A DNA stretch of 42,553 nucleotides from Anaerolineae bacterium (lineage in GTDB: Bacteria; Chloroflexota; Anaerolineae; 4572-78; J111). A program made the translations under genes and the position numbers. Shown piece after piece: positions 1 to 8,372 of the stretch; positions within the stretch are counted from its first letter, which is position 1; each line of letters begins with the position of its first letter. Location of the stretch: the NCBI GenBank assembly GCA_016931895.1, contig JAFGDY010000254.1, positions 1-42,553 of the forward strand. The letters are read 5' to 3'. Under the pieces are notes generated by a model. The model ran no database searches. It saw only the letters and a list, made by a program, of their open reading frames with translations, and was not told the origin of the DNA.

Positions 1-95
1 TCTATGGGGTTGTCTCGTTTATCTCTGCTGATGTCGCTCCTTTAGGTATATGAATTTTGACCAAATTTGGATCTACTGAGTCTGTTTTTCTCCGG

Positions 96-293
96 CTATG
101 GACGAGAAACACTTCCCCCCGCTCGAACCAAACCCACAAAAGACAGACCATCCCCCTCCCGTTGAAACGTCTGCACTTCTTGAAAACCGGCCTTTTTCCA
201 CACCCGCAGCGCGCGTTGGTTGAACTCAGCCACGGTCACGCGAAACATGGGCGGGGCGTAGGTGCGGAAGGCATCATCCCTTTCTGACGGCAT
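96..293 (-). pseudogene. GNAT acetyltransferase C-terminal remnant
   Basis: The 65-residue reading frame resembles the C-terminal end of a GNAT N-acetyltransferase. It has an Asn followed by RALRVWKKAGF, the usual beta5-alpha4 'N-x-x-A-x-x-x-Y/W-x-K-x-G-F' signature, and then a short beta-strand stretch. GNAT domains normally span about 140-180 residues. The acetyl-CoA-binding Q/R-x-x-G-x-G/A loop and all earlier strands are absent, and an in-frame stop lies immediately upstream (297-299). I found no N-terminal half in another frame before the next gene. It is most likely a decayed remnant; a real small gene is possible but less likely. Confidence 0.4.
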
Positions 294-374
294 ATTTTAT
301 AAACCATCCGCTTGGCGATTTTGGCCTTTTCGCGTACACTTTTAACATACTCTATCCCAAAAATCAAATCCCCC

Positions 375-380
375 GGGAGA
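375..380 (+). promoter_or_regulatory. Ribosome binding site for TTG-started dehydrogenase
   Basis: GGGAGA sits 7 nt before the TTG at 388. It supports TTG as the start, because no ATG with a comparable site lies near the conserved N-terminal beta-strand. Confidence 0.6.
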
Positions 381-387
381 ACGGAAA

Positions 388-1464
388 TTGACCACCAGCA
401 TTGTTGTTTTAGAGGGCGATCAAACCGGCCAGGAATTAATGGCCGAAGCGCTACGGGTGCTGGATCCGGCGGTAACGGGCCTGGCCTGCGACTTTATCAA
501 ATTTAACTTGAGTCTGGCCAACCGGCGCCAAACGCAAAATCAAGTGGTGCTGGAAGCGGCCGAGGCCATGAAACAAACCGGCCTGGGCCTGAAGGCCGCC
601 ACCATTACCCCGGAAGGCGCGGGCGACGTGGGCAGCCCCAACGCTATTTTACGTGATGCCGTCAACGGCACGGTCATTGTGCGCACGGGCCGGCGTATTC
701 CCGGCGTGCGGCCCCTGGCCGGGGCTTACGCGCCCATTGCCGTGGTGCGCATGGCCGTGGGCGATGCCTATGGCGCAAAAGAACACCGGGAAGGCACAGG
801 GCTGGATGAAGTGGCCTTCCGCACCGAACGCATTACCCGGCGTCACTGCCGGGCCGTGGCCGAGTTTGCGTTTCGACACGCCGAAAAAATGGGGGTTAAG
901 GTGTTTGGCGGCCCCAAATATACCGTCAGCCCGGTTTACGAGGGCCTGCTCAAAGAAGAGATGGATGCCGCCGCCAAACGTTACCCCTCTGTCCGCTACG
1001 AACCGCAGTTGATTGACGCTACCTACGCTCTGCTCATGACCAATGCCGGCGATGGCATGGTCATCCCCTCCTTGAACCGCGACGGCGATTGCCTGAGCGA
1101 CCTGGTGCTGCAAATGTTTGGCTCCATCGGCGGTTCCGAATCGCTCCTGATTTCTTTTGATGAGGCGTGGCATCACCATGTAGTCATGGCCGAAGCGCCG
1201 CATGGCACAGCGCCCGCCCTGGAAGGTAAAAATCTGGCCAATCCCATGGCCATGATCCTGGCCGGAGCGGCCCTGTTTCGATATATGGAAACGCCTCAAG
1301 CCACCCAGGTTTCCCGCGCCATCTACGAGGCGGTGTTTGAAGCGGTTTACGATGGCATTCGCACCACGGACCTGGGCGGCACCAGCGCCACCACCGAGTT
1401 TACCGATGAGGTGATCCGGCGGGTCAAATCAAAATTGGAGGTGTGGCAAACCCTGGGGGGGTGA
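388..1464 (+). CDS. Isocitrate/isopropylmalate dehydrogenase family protein (isocitrate dehydrogenase-like)
   Basis: 358 aa, the usual length for the decarboxylating beta-hydroxyacid dehydrogenase family (PF00180), which oxidises isocitrate or 3-isopropylmalate in the cytoplasm. The substrate loop SPNAILR (S83, N85, R89) matches the S-x-N-x-x-x-R pattern of isocitrate dehydrogenases better than the hydrophobic loop of isopropylmalate enzymes. R121, Y128 and K177 (PKYT) fit the other active-site positions. D210, D234 and D238 fit the metal ligands. The HGTAP nucleotide loop begins at H272. The two residues after HGTAP are Ala-Leu, neither the Lys-Tyr of E. coli NADP-dependent IDH nor the Asp-Ile of NAD enzymes, so cofactor choice is open. 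The start is TTG at 388 with a GGGAGA site. It stands alone, followed by about 250 bp with no evident gene. Confidence 0.85.
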   Translation: MTTSIVVLEGDQTGQELMAEALRVLDPAVTGLACDFIKFNLSLANRRQTQNQVVLEAAEAMKQTGLGLKAATITPEGAGDVGSPNAILRDAVNGTVIVRTGRRIPGVRPLAGAYAPIAVVRMAVGDAYGAKEHREGTGLDEVAFRTERITRRHCRAVAEFAFRHAEKMGVKVFGGPKYTVSPVYEGLLKEEMDAAAKRYPSVRYEPQLIDATYALLMTNAGDGMVIPSLNRDGDCLSDLVLQMFGSIGGSESLLISFDEAWHHHVVMAEAPHGTAPALEGKNLANPMAMILAGAALFRYMETPQATQVSRAIYEAVFEAVYDGIRTTDLGGTSATTEFTDEVIRRVKSKLEVWQTLGG

Positions 1465-1719
1465 CCGTGAACGATGAAACCTTTTTAGAAACACGTTCTC
1501 AGGGCCGGGAGGGAAGGTTTAGTCAAAGCGCTGCCGGTTCAACGCCGCACTGATTTGTTGAATAAAACTTTTGTCCTATCATGGGCAGGGCTAATCACTG
1601 GTATGATGGAAACAGGTTAAGATGCTGCTGTATATTCACTTCGGCAATCAGGCAAAGTCCGCCAGGCGCTTGCGTTTTATGGCAAATTTATTAGCGGTTT
1701 TGGGGCACTAACCCTAAAA

Positions 1720-3909
1720 ATGACCCACTTGATCCCTATCATTCCATTGGCGGCAGTCAGCCTTATTTATCTACTGATCGCCGGTATCACCGCCGCCCGA
1801 AAAGGCTTTCGTGAGCCTACGATCCGCTTGCTGCTCATCTTCCTGGTTGTTTCGGCCGGAGGAGAATTGCTGCATACCCTCTGGCAACTGGCCGATTTAT
1901 TTACGCCGCTCCCGGGCGTTTTACGCCTGATCCCCATTCAGGTGGTTTTGGTGCTGGCCTTTCTCTATTTCCACCTCAGCCGGGTCTTTTTACGTCATCA
2001 GGAAACGGATTGGTGGCGACCGGGCATTGTGCTGGTGATCATTGAATTACTCCTGCAAGGCGTTTTACTGCTGATTTTGCTCCCCATTCTCCGGCTGGGT
2101 CAAGAGAATGTGCGGTACCAACAGCTAGGCCTGAGTATTTTGATCATTGGCTGGGCCATTTTCATTGGGGGAGTAACGCTGCTGACTCTGCGTTCGTACC
2201 AACAAGCCCAAACCCCATGGCATCGGAATCGTATCAAATATTGGCTCCTGGGTTTATGTTTGGTGGTTCTGGCCGATGGGCTGCTTTTTGCCGACCATCA
2301 GATATTGAGCAGCGGCCTCCGGCTGGCGGCCACCCTGATCATTGTTTACGCGGCGCTGGCTTATCGCCTGCTTGATGTTAGCCAGATGATGCGCTATACC
2401 CTCAGTTATCTGATGATCACCTTCTTGACCATCATTTTGTACCTGGTTGGTTTTGTCTCTGCGCAATATGTTTTTCAAGAAATTTTGGTGTTAGATTACG
2501 GCCCCCTGGCCCCCACCCTTACCACCGCCCTCATCCTGGCCATTCTCTTTAACCCGCTGCTGCAATTGGTCCAACGTTTGGTAGACCGGCTCATTTTGGG
2601 CCGTAGCTACGACCCCAACCTGTTGATGCGAGAATACAGCGCCAGCATTAGCAACATTCTCAGTTTAGACCGCCTGGCCGTGGTTATTTTGCGCCTTATC
2701 CGGCGCGCAATGGATATCCAGCATGCCGCGCTCTTTTTGGTGCGTCGCCAAAAAAACGAGTTAGAACAAGATTATTTTCAGTTACAGGCCGTCAAACGGC
2801 ACGGTAAAAAAAAGACCACGTTTGTTCCCTCTAATACTTTGCCCGCCGATAGTGTGGTGGCCACTTATCTATCCCAGGAACGCCGGCCCCTCACCCAGTA
2901 TGATCTGGATATGCTGCCCCGTTTCAAAAAAGTGCCGCTGGCCGAACGCGGCTGGTTGACCAGTCTTAAAATGGAGGTGTTTGTGCCCATCCACGCCAAA
3001 GATGAGTGGATTGGCCTGCTGGCGCTTGGCCCAAAAACCTCGGCCAAACCCTATTTTGATAGCGACCTGACCCTATTAAGCACCCTGGCCGACCAGACGG
3101 CCGTAGCCCTGCAAAACGCGCGTTTGGTTCAGGATTTGGTCAAACTCAATCAAGACCTCAAACAGACCTACCAGGATTTGGATTGGGCTAGCCACCAGTT
3201 AAAAGAACTCGACAATCTGAAATCGGCCTTTATTGGCGTTATTACCCACGAGTTACGCAGCCCTTTTGCCAATATAGACTTTTCCTTACAACTCCTGCAG
3301 CGATACGGCCTGGACCAACTTGGCCCAAACCAACGGGAACAATTGGCCCAACTCACTTCCGGCGTCAGCGCGGTTAAACAAATGATTGACAATCTGATCA
3401 ACTTTGCCGCCTTCCTGAGCAAACGCGGCGAAATGCATGCGGTGGAAGTGGATCTATTTACCATCATTACGGTGGCTGTTTCGCTTAATGAAGCAACTGC
3501 GGCTAAAAAACAGATCAAGCTTCATCCCAACATCCCCCCGGATTTACCGCCCGTATCCGGCGATCCAGAACGGCTAACCGATGCCCTCCACCAACTCATT
3601 AACAATGCCGTTAAATTCACTCCCGCCGGTGGGCAAGTTTGGATCCGCTGCCGGCCCACGCCTGAAATGATGCGCTTTGAGGTGCAAGATACCGGCGTGG
3701 GCGTGCCCGCCGACAAACTACCTCTCTTATGGGAAGGCTTTGCCCAAATGTCTGACCCCTTACTACGGGGCGTGGAAGGGCTAGGGTTGGGCTTAGCTCT
3801 GGTGCAATACGTGGCCCGCGCCCATCACGGCGACGTATTTGCCCAAAGTAAGGAAGGTGAGGGAAGTACTTTTGGTTTCCAAATACCGTTGGCCGGGCAA
3901 GAACAATAA
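1720..3909 (+). CDS. Membrane-bound sensor histidine kinase with GAF domain
   Basis: 729 aa. Residues 1-270 hold about eight hydrophobic segments, a polytopic sensor region typical of many Chloroflexota kinases. Residues about 300-460 look like a GAF domain, followed by a short coiled linker. The H-box reads FIGVITHELRSPF with phospho-acceptor H510. The ATPase half is intact: N-box LINNAVKFTPAGG (N628/N629), G1 box VQDTGVGVP (D657), F box and G2 box GLGLGLALVQ. This is a complete HisKA-HATPase core expected to autophosphorylate and pass phosphate to a response regulator. No regulator gene is adjacent, so it is an orphan kinase here and its signal is unknown. It converges on the DUF35 gene across two hairpins. 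No strong ribosome binding site precedes the ATG. Confidence 0.9.
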   Translation: MTHLIPIIPLAAVSLIYLLIAGITAARKGFREPTIRLLLIFLVVSAGGELLHTLWQLADLFTPLPGVLRLIPIQVVLVLAFLYFHLSRVFLRHQETDWWRPGIVLVIIELLLQGVLLLILLPILRLGQENVRYQQLGLSILIIGWAIFIGGVTLLTLRSYQQAQTPWHRNRIKYWLLGLCLVVLADGLLFADHQILSSGLRLAATLIIVYAALAYRLLDVSQMMRYTLSYLMITFLTIILYLVGFVSAQYVFQEILVLDYGPLAPTLTTALILAILFNPLLQLVQRLVDRLILGRSYDPNLLMREYSASISNILSLDRLAVVILRLIRRAMDIQHAALFLVRRQKNELEQDYFQLQAVKRHGKKKTTFVPSNTLPADSVVATYLSQERRPLTQYDLDMLPRFKKVPLAERGWLTSLKMEVFVPIHAKDEWIGLLALGPKTSAKPYFDSDLTLLSTLADQTAVALQNARLVQDLVKLNQDLKQTYQDLDWASHQLKELDNLKSAFIGVITHELRSPFANIDFSLQLLQRYGLDQLGPNQREQLAQLTSGVSAVKQMIDNLINFAAFLSKRGEMHAVEVDLFTIITVAVSLNEATAAKKQIKLHPNIPPDLPPVSGDPERLTDALHQLINNAVKFTPAGGQVWIRCRPTPEMMRFEVQDTGVGVPADKLPLLWEGFAQMSDPLLRGVEGLGLGLALVQYVARAHHGDVFAQSKEGEGSTFGFQIPLAGQEQ

Positions 3910-3984
3910 AAAAACCGCCAGCAGATATGCTATGACGGGTTTCAGGAATAAGTATCAATAGCCCCAAATTGGGACAGTGAGGTA

Positions 3985-4007
3985 GGTCAAACTTTTTTAG
4001 TTTGACC
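3985..4007. repeat. Inverted repeat, 9-bp stem with T5 loop
   Basis: A perfect 9-bp inverted repeat GGTCAAACT / AGTTTGACC flanks a five-T loop. It lies between the convergent kinase and DUF35 genes, 76 bp after the kinase stop. It could contribute to transcription termination, but no T-run follows on either strand. Confidence 0.6.
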
Positions 4008-4031
4008 CGCGCACACTAAAAGTGGGCGCTA

Positions 4032-4084
4032 CATGTTCCAGAGGTGACAGTCACTTTGGAAGTGACTGTCACCTCTGGAACATG
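4032..4084. repeat. 25-bp perfect inverted repeat (long hairpin)
   Basis: The left arm 4032-4056 is perfectly complementary to 4060-4084 and leaves only a 3-nt loop (TGG, 4057-4059). The core is GGTGACAGTCAC / GTGACTGTCACC. It sits between the stop codons of two convergent genes. It may act as a bidirectional terminator, or be a small REP/MITE-like palindromic element. There is no protein-coding potential. The perfect match over 25 bp implies recent insertion or strong constraint. Confidence 0.8.
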
Positions 4085-4110
4085 CGTAAGTTCTATACTT
4101 TAAATAACCC

Positions 4111-4524
4111 TTAAATCCGGGCCAACTGGGGCCGGAATTTGTAACCGTAAATAATCAGCCCCTCTTCGCCGTAGCTCCGCAGTTTGCGCGTGACCATTTC
4201 CACCGGCATGCCAATCTCAACCTCACTGTTAGCCACGTCGGTCAATTGCGCCGTAATCAGGGGGCCTTCGGCCAGTTTGACCAGGGCTACGGTGTAGGGC
4301 GCGCTCTCCTCATAGCCTTCGGGCGGGTTGTGGACGGTGGTGTAAGAGTAAACCTCGCCCTTGCCACTGAAACGAAAAGGAGGCTGCGTCGCCTCCTCCG
4401 CGCAGTGGGGACAAACATCGCGCGGCGGAAATATTTTGCCGTTACAATGGGGGCACACCTCGCCCACCAACTGATAACGCTGCGCTTTTAAACGCCAATG
4501 TCGAGCAATTTCTGTGGTACTCAT
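4111..4524 (-). CDS. DUF35 zinc-ribbon/OB-fold protein of the thiolase-HMG-CoA synthase complex
   Basis: 137 aa. The N-terminal rubredoxin-like zinc ribbon carries C24-x2-C27 and C38-x2-C41 (CPHC twice). The remaining ~85 residues fit the DUF35 OB-fold (PF12172 plus PF01796). In archaea such a protein bridges acetoacetyl-CoA thiolase and HMG-CoA synthase and channels the CoA intermediate. Here it is the last gene of a cassette with exactly those two enzymes, which makes the same scaffold role likely. It starts 37 bp after the thiolase stop, with GGAGG (4534-4538) 9 nt before its ATG, so it is probably co-transcribed. It converges with the kinase gene. Confidence 0.9.
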   Translation of the reverse strand: MSTTEIARHWRLKAQRYQLVGEVCPHCNGKIFPPRDVCPHCAEEATQPPFRFSGKGEVYSYTTVHNPPEGYEESAPYTVALVKLAEGPLITAQLTDVANSEVEIGMPVEMVTRKLRSYGEEGLIIYGYKFRPQLARI

Positions 4525-4561
4525 TTGTAAAAACCTCCAATTAAGTTTTACCTTTCACGTT

Positions 4562-5722
4562 TTACAAGTCTGCTCTCTCAAAAATATGGGTTACGATGGT
4601 GGCGCCACTGCCGCCGATATTTTGGGTCATGCCTAAACGGGCATTGGCTACTTGATTAGCCCCGGCCTCGCCGCGCAATTGTTGAACAGCCTCCACAATC
4701 TGATAAAGGCCCGTGGCCCCCACCGGATGGCCGCGCGCTTTCAGCCCGCCCCGGGTGGTGATGGGGATTTTCCCCTCAAGGCTAATTTCGCCGTCGCCGG
4801 TCAGCCACGTGCCCTTCCCCCGTTCGGCGAAACCGGCGGCTTCCAGGCTCAAGGCCGACATAATGGTAAAAGCGTCGTGCAATTCAAAAAAATCAATGTC
4901 TTGAGGGCCAACGCCTGCCTGGCGATAGGCGTGTTTGGCCGAATCTTCGGCAGCCTGGAGCCAGAGCGGATCGCGCCGGTCGTGGATGCTCAGGCTGTCG
5001 GTGGCCAGGGCGCTGGCCTTGATCCGAACAGCATTGTCGGTAAATTCACGGGCCTGCTCGGCGGGGCAAAGAATGGCCGCCGCCGCGCCGTCGGCCATGG
5101 GGCTGGCGTCCAGCAGGCCAATGGGGTCGGCCACCATCCCGGAGCGAATAAAGGCTTCTTTGCTGATGGGGCGCCGGAACATAGCGTTGGGATTGCCGGC
5201 CCCGTTAGCATGCGCGTTCACCGAAAAACCGGCAAAATCCTCGTGCGTCACCCGATACTCGTGCATATAGCGCCGCATAATTAAGGCGTTCAGGGCCACA
5301 AAACTTACCCCGTGAATGGCCTCATAATCGGCATCGGCGGCAGAGGCCAGGCCGGCGGTCAATTTACTGCCCACGTCGTCGGTCATTTTTTCAACGCCCA
5401 GGGCAATGACAATATTTTGCAAGCCACTGGCCACGCCAATGTAAGCCTGCCGAAAAGCCGCCGCCGCGCTGGCGCAGGCCGCTTCCACCTTGATGGCCTC
5501 GATCCCGCGCAAACCGGCAAAGTCGGCAATCAACGCCCCCAGGTGAGCCTGTCCCGAAATTTCGCCGGAGAGCATGTTACCCACGTAAATGGCGTCGGCT
5601 CGCTCAATACCGGCGTCCCGTTTGGCCGCAACCAAAGCGTCAAAGGCCAGATGGCGCAGGCTTTTGTCCCAATGTTCCCCAACGGGCGTTTGGCCAATGC
5701 CAATGATGGATACGTCTCGCAA
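4562..5722 (-). CDS. Archaeal-type acetyl-CoA acetyltransferase (thiolase)
   Basis: 386 aa; condenses two acetyl-CoA to acetoacetyl-CoA. The acyl-accepting cysteine is C83 in EAACASAAAAF. HDAF (H282) and GHPVGATG (H332) are the other catalytic blocks. Near the C-terminus NIGGSG replaces the Cys-containing CxG motif of classical bacterial biosynthetic thiolases. This places it with the archaeal/SCP2-like thiolases that work with DUF35 and HMG-CoA synthase. The first codon is TTG (5720-5722) with AGGAGT 6 nt upstream. It is third in the cassette, 110 bp after the HMG-CoA synthase stop; that gap holds a palindromic repeat. A role in acyl-CoA degradation is possible in principle, but context argues for mevalonate synthesis. 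Confidence 0.92.
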   Translation of the reverse strand: MRDVSIIGIGQTPVGEHWDKSLRHLAFDALVAAKRDAGIERADAIYVGNMLSGEISGQAHLGALIADFAGLRGIEAIKVEAACASAAAAFRQAYIGVASGLQNIVIALGVEKMTDDVGSKLTAGLASAADADYEAIHGVSFVALNALIMRRYMHEYRVTHEDFAGFSVNAHANGAGNPNAMFRRPISKEAFIRSGMVADPIGLLDASPMADGAAAAILCPAEQAREFTDNAVRIKASALATDSLSIHDRRDPLWLQAAEDSAKHAYRQAGVGPQDIDFFELHDAFTIMSALSLEAAGFAERGKGTWLTGDGEISLEGKIPITTRGGLKARGHPVGATGLYQIVEAVQQLRGEAGANQVANARLGMTQNIGGSGATIVTHIFERADL

Positions 5723-5728
5723 GGGTTA

Positions 5729-5733
5729 CTCCT
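5729..5733 (-). promoter_or_regulatory. Ribosome binding site fixing the TTG start of thiolase
   Basis: AGGAG on the minus strand, 6 nt before the TTG codon. It supports initiation at TTG directly before the conserved N-terminal strand RDVSIIGIG. Confidence 0.65.
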
Positions 5734-5736
5734 AAT

Positions 5737-5807
5737 GTTTTGGGGTAGAGGCAGGACAATGTGCTGTCTCTACTACCCAACAAAATTTAAATTTTGTTTT
5801 TCTGAAT
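5737..5807. repeat. Dispersed palindromic repeat, copy 1
   Basis: An imperfect hairpin GTAGAGGCAG / CTGTCTCTAC followed by ACCCAACAAAATTTAAATTTTG and a TTTTTCTGAAT tail. The same order of blocks occurs at 8373-8442. It sits between the HMG-CoA synthase and thiolase genes, inside the presumed operon. It could attenuate or process the message (inference). Confidence 0.7.
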
Positions 5808-5832
5808 TTTTATAATTTCTATTTTCTAATTT

Positions 5833-6888
5833 TTAATGCATTTGCAGCTTTTTCCGGTAACGCACGTAAGTGGCGTAATCAATCTCCGTCCGGCGCTTAA
5901 CGTAATCCTGGGTGGTTGGCGCTAAACGCTGCTTGCCGGTGATGGTTTCGGTGGCCTGGATGGAGAAGGCATCACTGCCCGCGCCGGAGCCAAAGGAAAT
6001 ACACAGGATTTTGTCATCGGGTTTGGCTACATCCAGAATGGCCGTTAAACCCAACAGGCTGGCCCCGGCATAAGTGTTGCCCACCACGGGCGATAACAGG
6101 CCCGTCACCCATTGCTCCTGGACAAAGCCTAGCATTTTGGCGGCCCGTTCCGGAAATTTTTTGTTGGGCTGGTGCAGCACCACGTAATCATAATCTTTGG
6201 CCGTGTAGCCCAACTCGGCCATCAAAGCCTGGCCCGCGGCAGTAACGTGATGAAAATAAGCCGGTTCGCCCGTAAAACGCTGGCCGTGGCTGGGGTAGTG
6301 GGTCATGGGCCGCCGCCAAAAATCGGGCGTATCGGTTACGTAAGAAAGGCTGGCCTCAATAACAGCCAGGCTCTCTGCCGCCGGGCCAATAAGGTAAGCG
6401 GCTCCCCCGGCCGCGGCGGTATATTCCAGGGCGTCGCCGGGCCGCCCCTGGGCGGTATCGGCCCCAATGCCCAGGGCATAATGGGCCATGCCCGCCCCCA
6501 CCAGGCCAACGGCCGCCTGCAAAGTTTCGGTGCCCGCTTTGCAGGCAAACTGCCAATCTGCCGCTTGAGTATAGGGCGTAATACCCAATGCTTCGGCAAT
6601 AATGGTGCTGGTTGGTTTTACCGCGTAAGGGTGGCTCTCGCTGCCTACCCATACCGCCCCAATTTCTTGGGGGTCAATTTGGGCCCGGGCCAGGGCGTTG
6701 CGAGCCGCTTCCAAGCCAATGGTCATGGTGTCTTCGTCAAATCCCGGCACGGCCTTTTCGGTAACAGGCCCTCCGCCCTGCCCGTCACTCCACACCCGGC
6801 TTACTTCTGTAGCGGGCAAACGGTATCTGGGAATGTAACTGCCATATCCCACAATGCCGGTCGCGTTGTTTGGTTTCATTAAAGGCAT
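5833..6888 (-). CDS. Archaeal-type hydroxymethylglutaryl-CoA synthase
   Basis: 351 aa; condenses acetyl-CoA with acetoacetyl-CoA to HMG-CoA. It starts with [15 protein letters not shown], characteristic of the archaeal form. The catalytic Cys is C116 in [11 protein letters not shown], the general base Glu lies in [12 protein letters not shown] (E84), and the His block is [10 protein letters not shown] (H239). The length fits the ~350-residue archaeal enzymes rather than the ~390-residue mvaS of Gram-positive bacteria. Two Met codons (6888 and 6879) could be the start; neither has a strong Shine-Dalgarno. It follows HMG-CoA reductase by 38 bp and precedes thiolase. Confidence 0.92.
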   Translation of the reverse strand: MPLMKPNNATGIVGYGSYIPRYRLPATEVSRVWSDGQGGGPVTEKAVPGFDEDTMTIGLEAARNALARAQIDPQEIGAVWVGSESHPYAVKPTSTIIAEALGITPYTQAADWQFACKAGTETLQAAVGLVGAGMAHYALGIGADTAQGRPGDALEYTAAAGGAAYLIGPAAESLAVIEASLSYVTDTPDFWRRPMTHYPSHGQRFTGEPAYFHHVTAAGQALMAELGYTAKDYDYVVLHQPNKKFPERAAKMLGFVQEQWVTGLLSPVVGNTYAGASLLGLTAILDVAKPDDKILCISFGSGAGSDAFSIQATETITGKQRLAPTTQDYVKRRTEIDYATYVRYRKKLQMH

Positions 6889-6926
6889 AGTTTGCTCTGA
6901 TCAGTAAGTTGCGTATTGCGTATTTT

Positions 6927-8222
6927 TTACTCTTGACTCTCTGCCAACAGTTCTCTCGCCCTGGTCTCATTGATTTTGCCTTCGGCCACTAATTGGCTGG
7001 CGATTTTCTGCACCTGCGTTCCTTGCGCCCCGGCAGCCAGGGCCACTTGCCGGGCGTGCAGGCGCATGTGGCCGCGCTGAATACCTTCGGTAGCCAAAGC
7101 CCAGATGGCGGCCAGGTTTTGGGCCAGGCCCACGGCCACCATGATTTCGGCCAGCGCGGCGGCGTTGGGTTGCCCCAAAATTTTCAGCGCCACGCGGGCG
7201 ATGGGATGGGCTTTGGTGGCCCCGCCAACCGTGCCCACAGCCATCGGCATTTCTAAAACGCCGCGCAAATGAGCCGGTTTCTGGCCCGGCGCAGCAGTTA
7301 CCAACGACCACTCGGTCAAACTGGTGGGCCGGCCGTTGCGGGCGGCGTAGGTGTGCGCGCCGGCCTCTATGGCCCGCCAGTCATTGCCGGTAGCCAGGGC
7401 CACGGCATCAATGCCGTTCATTACCCCCTTGTTGTGGGTGGCCGCCCGGTAGGGGTCGGCGGCGGCAAAGGCCCAGGCTTCAAAAATAGCCTGGGCTACT
7501 TCAGCTCCGGGCAGGCCGGCCCGGGCCAACTGTTCAACCGGAATGAGGCATTCGGCGCGGGCGGTGCGCCGGTCGGCCAGGTTAGAGAGAATGCGCAAAT
7601 TCACCCGCCCGCCGGTAATCTGTTCGATGTGCGGCGCAAGCGTTTCGGCGGCGGTGTTGACCATGTTGGCCCCCATCGCGTCCCGGCAGTCGTACAGCAG
7701 ATGAATGATTAACATCGGGCCGGCCGGCGTATCGGGCAGAGGGCGGTACTCAAGGCCCCTGGCCCCGCCGCCCAATTTCTGGATGATGGGATCGGATTGG
7801 CCGGCTACGGCCAACAGGTCGGTTTCGGCGGCTTTTAATTTGGCCACCGCTTCATCCAGGTCTGTTAAATCCAAAACCTGAATTTGACCGATCATCACCG
7901 GCTCGGTGCTGCCGGTTTGAAAACCCCCGCCGGCCCGCACAACTTTGGCCGCGTAACTGGCCCCGGCCACCACGCTGGGTTCCTCAACCACCATCGGCAC
8001 CAGCACCTCGCGCTGATTGATCAGAAAATTGGTGGCAATGCCCAGGGGCAAAACATACCGGCCAACCACATTTTCAATCATCACCTCGGCCTGTTCCGCA
8101 GAGAGGCCGGCCTGCAACACGGCCAAATCTTCTTCAGTTAAACCGGCATATTCGGCTAACTTCTGGCGACGTTCGGCCTGGTCCAGTTTGTAGAAACCGG
8201 CCAGAGATCCGGCTTTGGTCAC
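6927..8222 (-). CDS. mvaA: Hydroxymethylglutaryl-CoA reductase, class II
   Basis: 431 aa, the usual size of class II ('degradative'-type) HMG-CoA reductases, with no N-terminal membrane domain. Catalytic blocks are visible: EEPSVVAGAS (E80/E81), DAMGANMVNT (D181, also in the cofactor-binding helix), HNKGVMNG (K265) and RGHMRLHARQ (H385). The enzyme interconverts HMG-CoA and mevalonate. As first gene of a cassette that makes HMG-CoA from acetyl-CoA, it should work in the synthetic direction here, although the family name comes from mevalonate catabolism. The start is GTG (8220-8222), 6 nt after AGGAGA. A TTGAGA-N17-TATAAC promoter lies about 70 bp upstream. It is divergent from the GAF kinase-like gene. 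Confidence 0.95.
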   Translation of the reverse strand: MTKAGSLAGFYKLDQAERRQKLAEYAGLTEEDLAVLQAGLSAEQAEVMIENVVGRYVLPLGIATNFLINQREVLVPMVVEEPSVVAGASYAAKVVRAGGGFQTGSTEPVMIGQIQVLDLTDLDEAVAKLKAAETDLLAVAGQSDPIIQKLGGGARGLEYRPLPDTPAGPMLIIHLLYDCRDAMGANMVNTAAETLAPHIEQITGGRVNLRILSNLADRRTARAECLIPVEQLARAGLPGAEVAQAIFEAWAFAAADPYRAATHNKGVMNGIDAVALATGNDWRAIEAGAHTYAARNGRPTSLTEWSLVTAAPGQKPAHLRGVLEMPMAVGTVGGATKAHPIARVALKILGQPNAAALAEIMVAVGLAQNLAAIWALATEGIQRGHMRLHARQVALAAGAQGTQVQKIASQLVAEGKINETRARELLAESQE

Positions 8223-8228
8223 TTTTTG

Positions 8229-8234
8229 TCTCCT
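8229..8234 (-). promoter_or_regulatory. Ribosome binding site fixing the GTG start of HMG-CoA reductase
   Basis: AGGAGA on the minus strand, 6 nt before the GTG codon. It settles the start in the absence of a nearby ATG. Confidence 0.7.
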
Positions 8235-8295
8235 GCTTTGCGCCCGTAAAATATAAAAAATTCCTCAAAGAGAGATGCTCCTCCTTTTGAGGTTT

Positions 8296-8324
8296 GTTAT
8301 ATTTTAGCACAGGGTGACTCTCAA
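8296..8324 (-). promoter_or_regulatory. Sigma-70-like promoter of the mevalonate cassette
   Basis: On the minus strand TTGAGA (8319-8324) is separated by 17 nt from TATAAC (8296-8301); each hexamer matches consensus at 5 of 6 positions. Predicted initiation near 8289 gives a ~67-nt leader before the GTG start at 8222. The position is right for driving the four-gene cassette. Confidence 0.6.
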
Positions 8325-8372
8325 AAACTATCAAATTGTCAGAAAAACTGATTTTATAGTTGTTCAGATAAC

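Noticed and set aside
649-1299. 216-codon open frame antisense to the dehydrogenase.
   Set aside because: Its translation is a His/Gly-rich shadow without domain similarity, while the sense frame has all active-site motifs.
6172-6882. 236-codon open frame antisense to HMG-CoA synthase (and similar frames opposite thiolase and reductase).
   Set aside because: Shadows of well-identified genes; composition is Gly/Arg/His-rich with no start signal.
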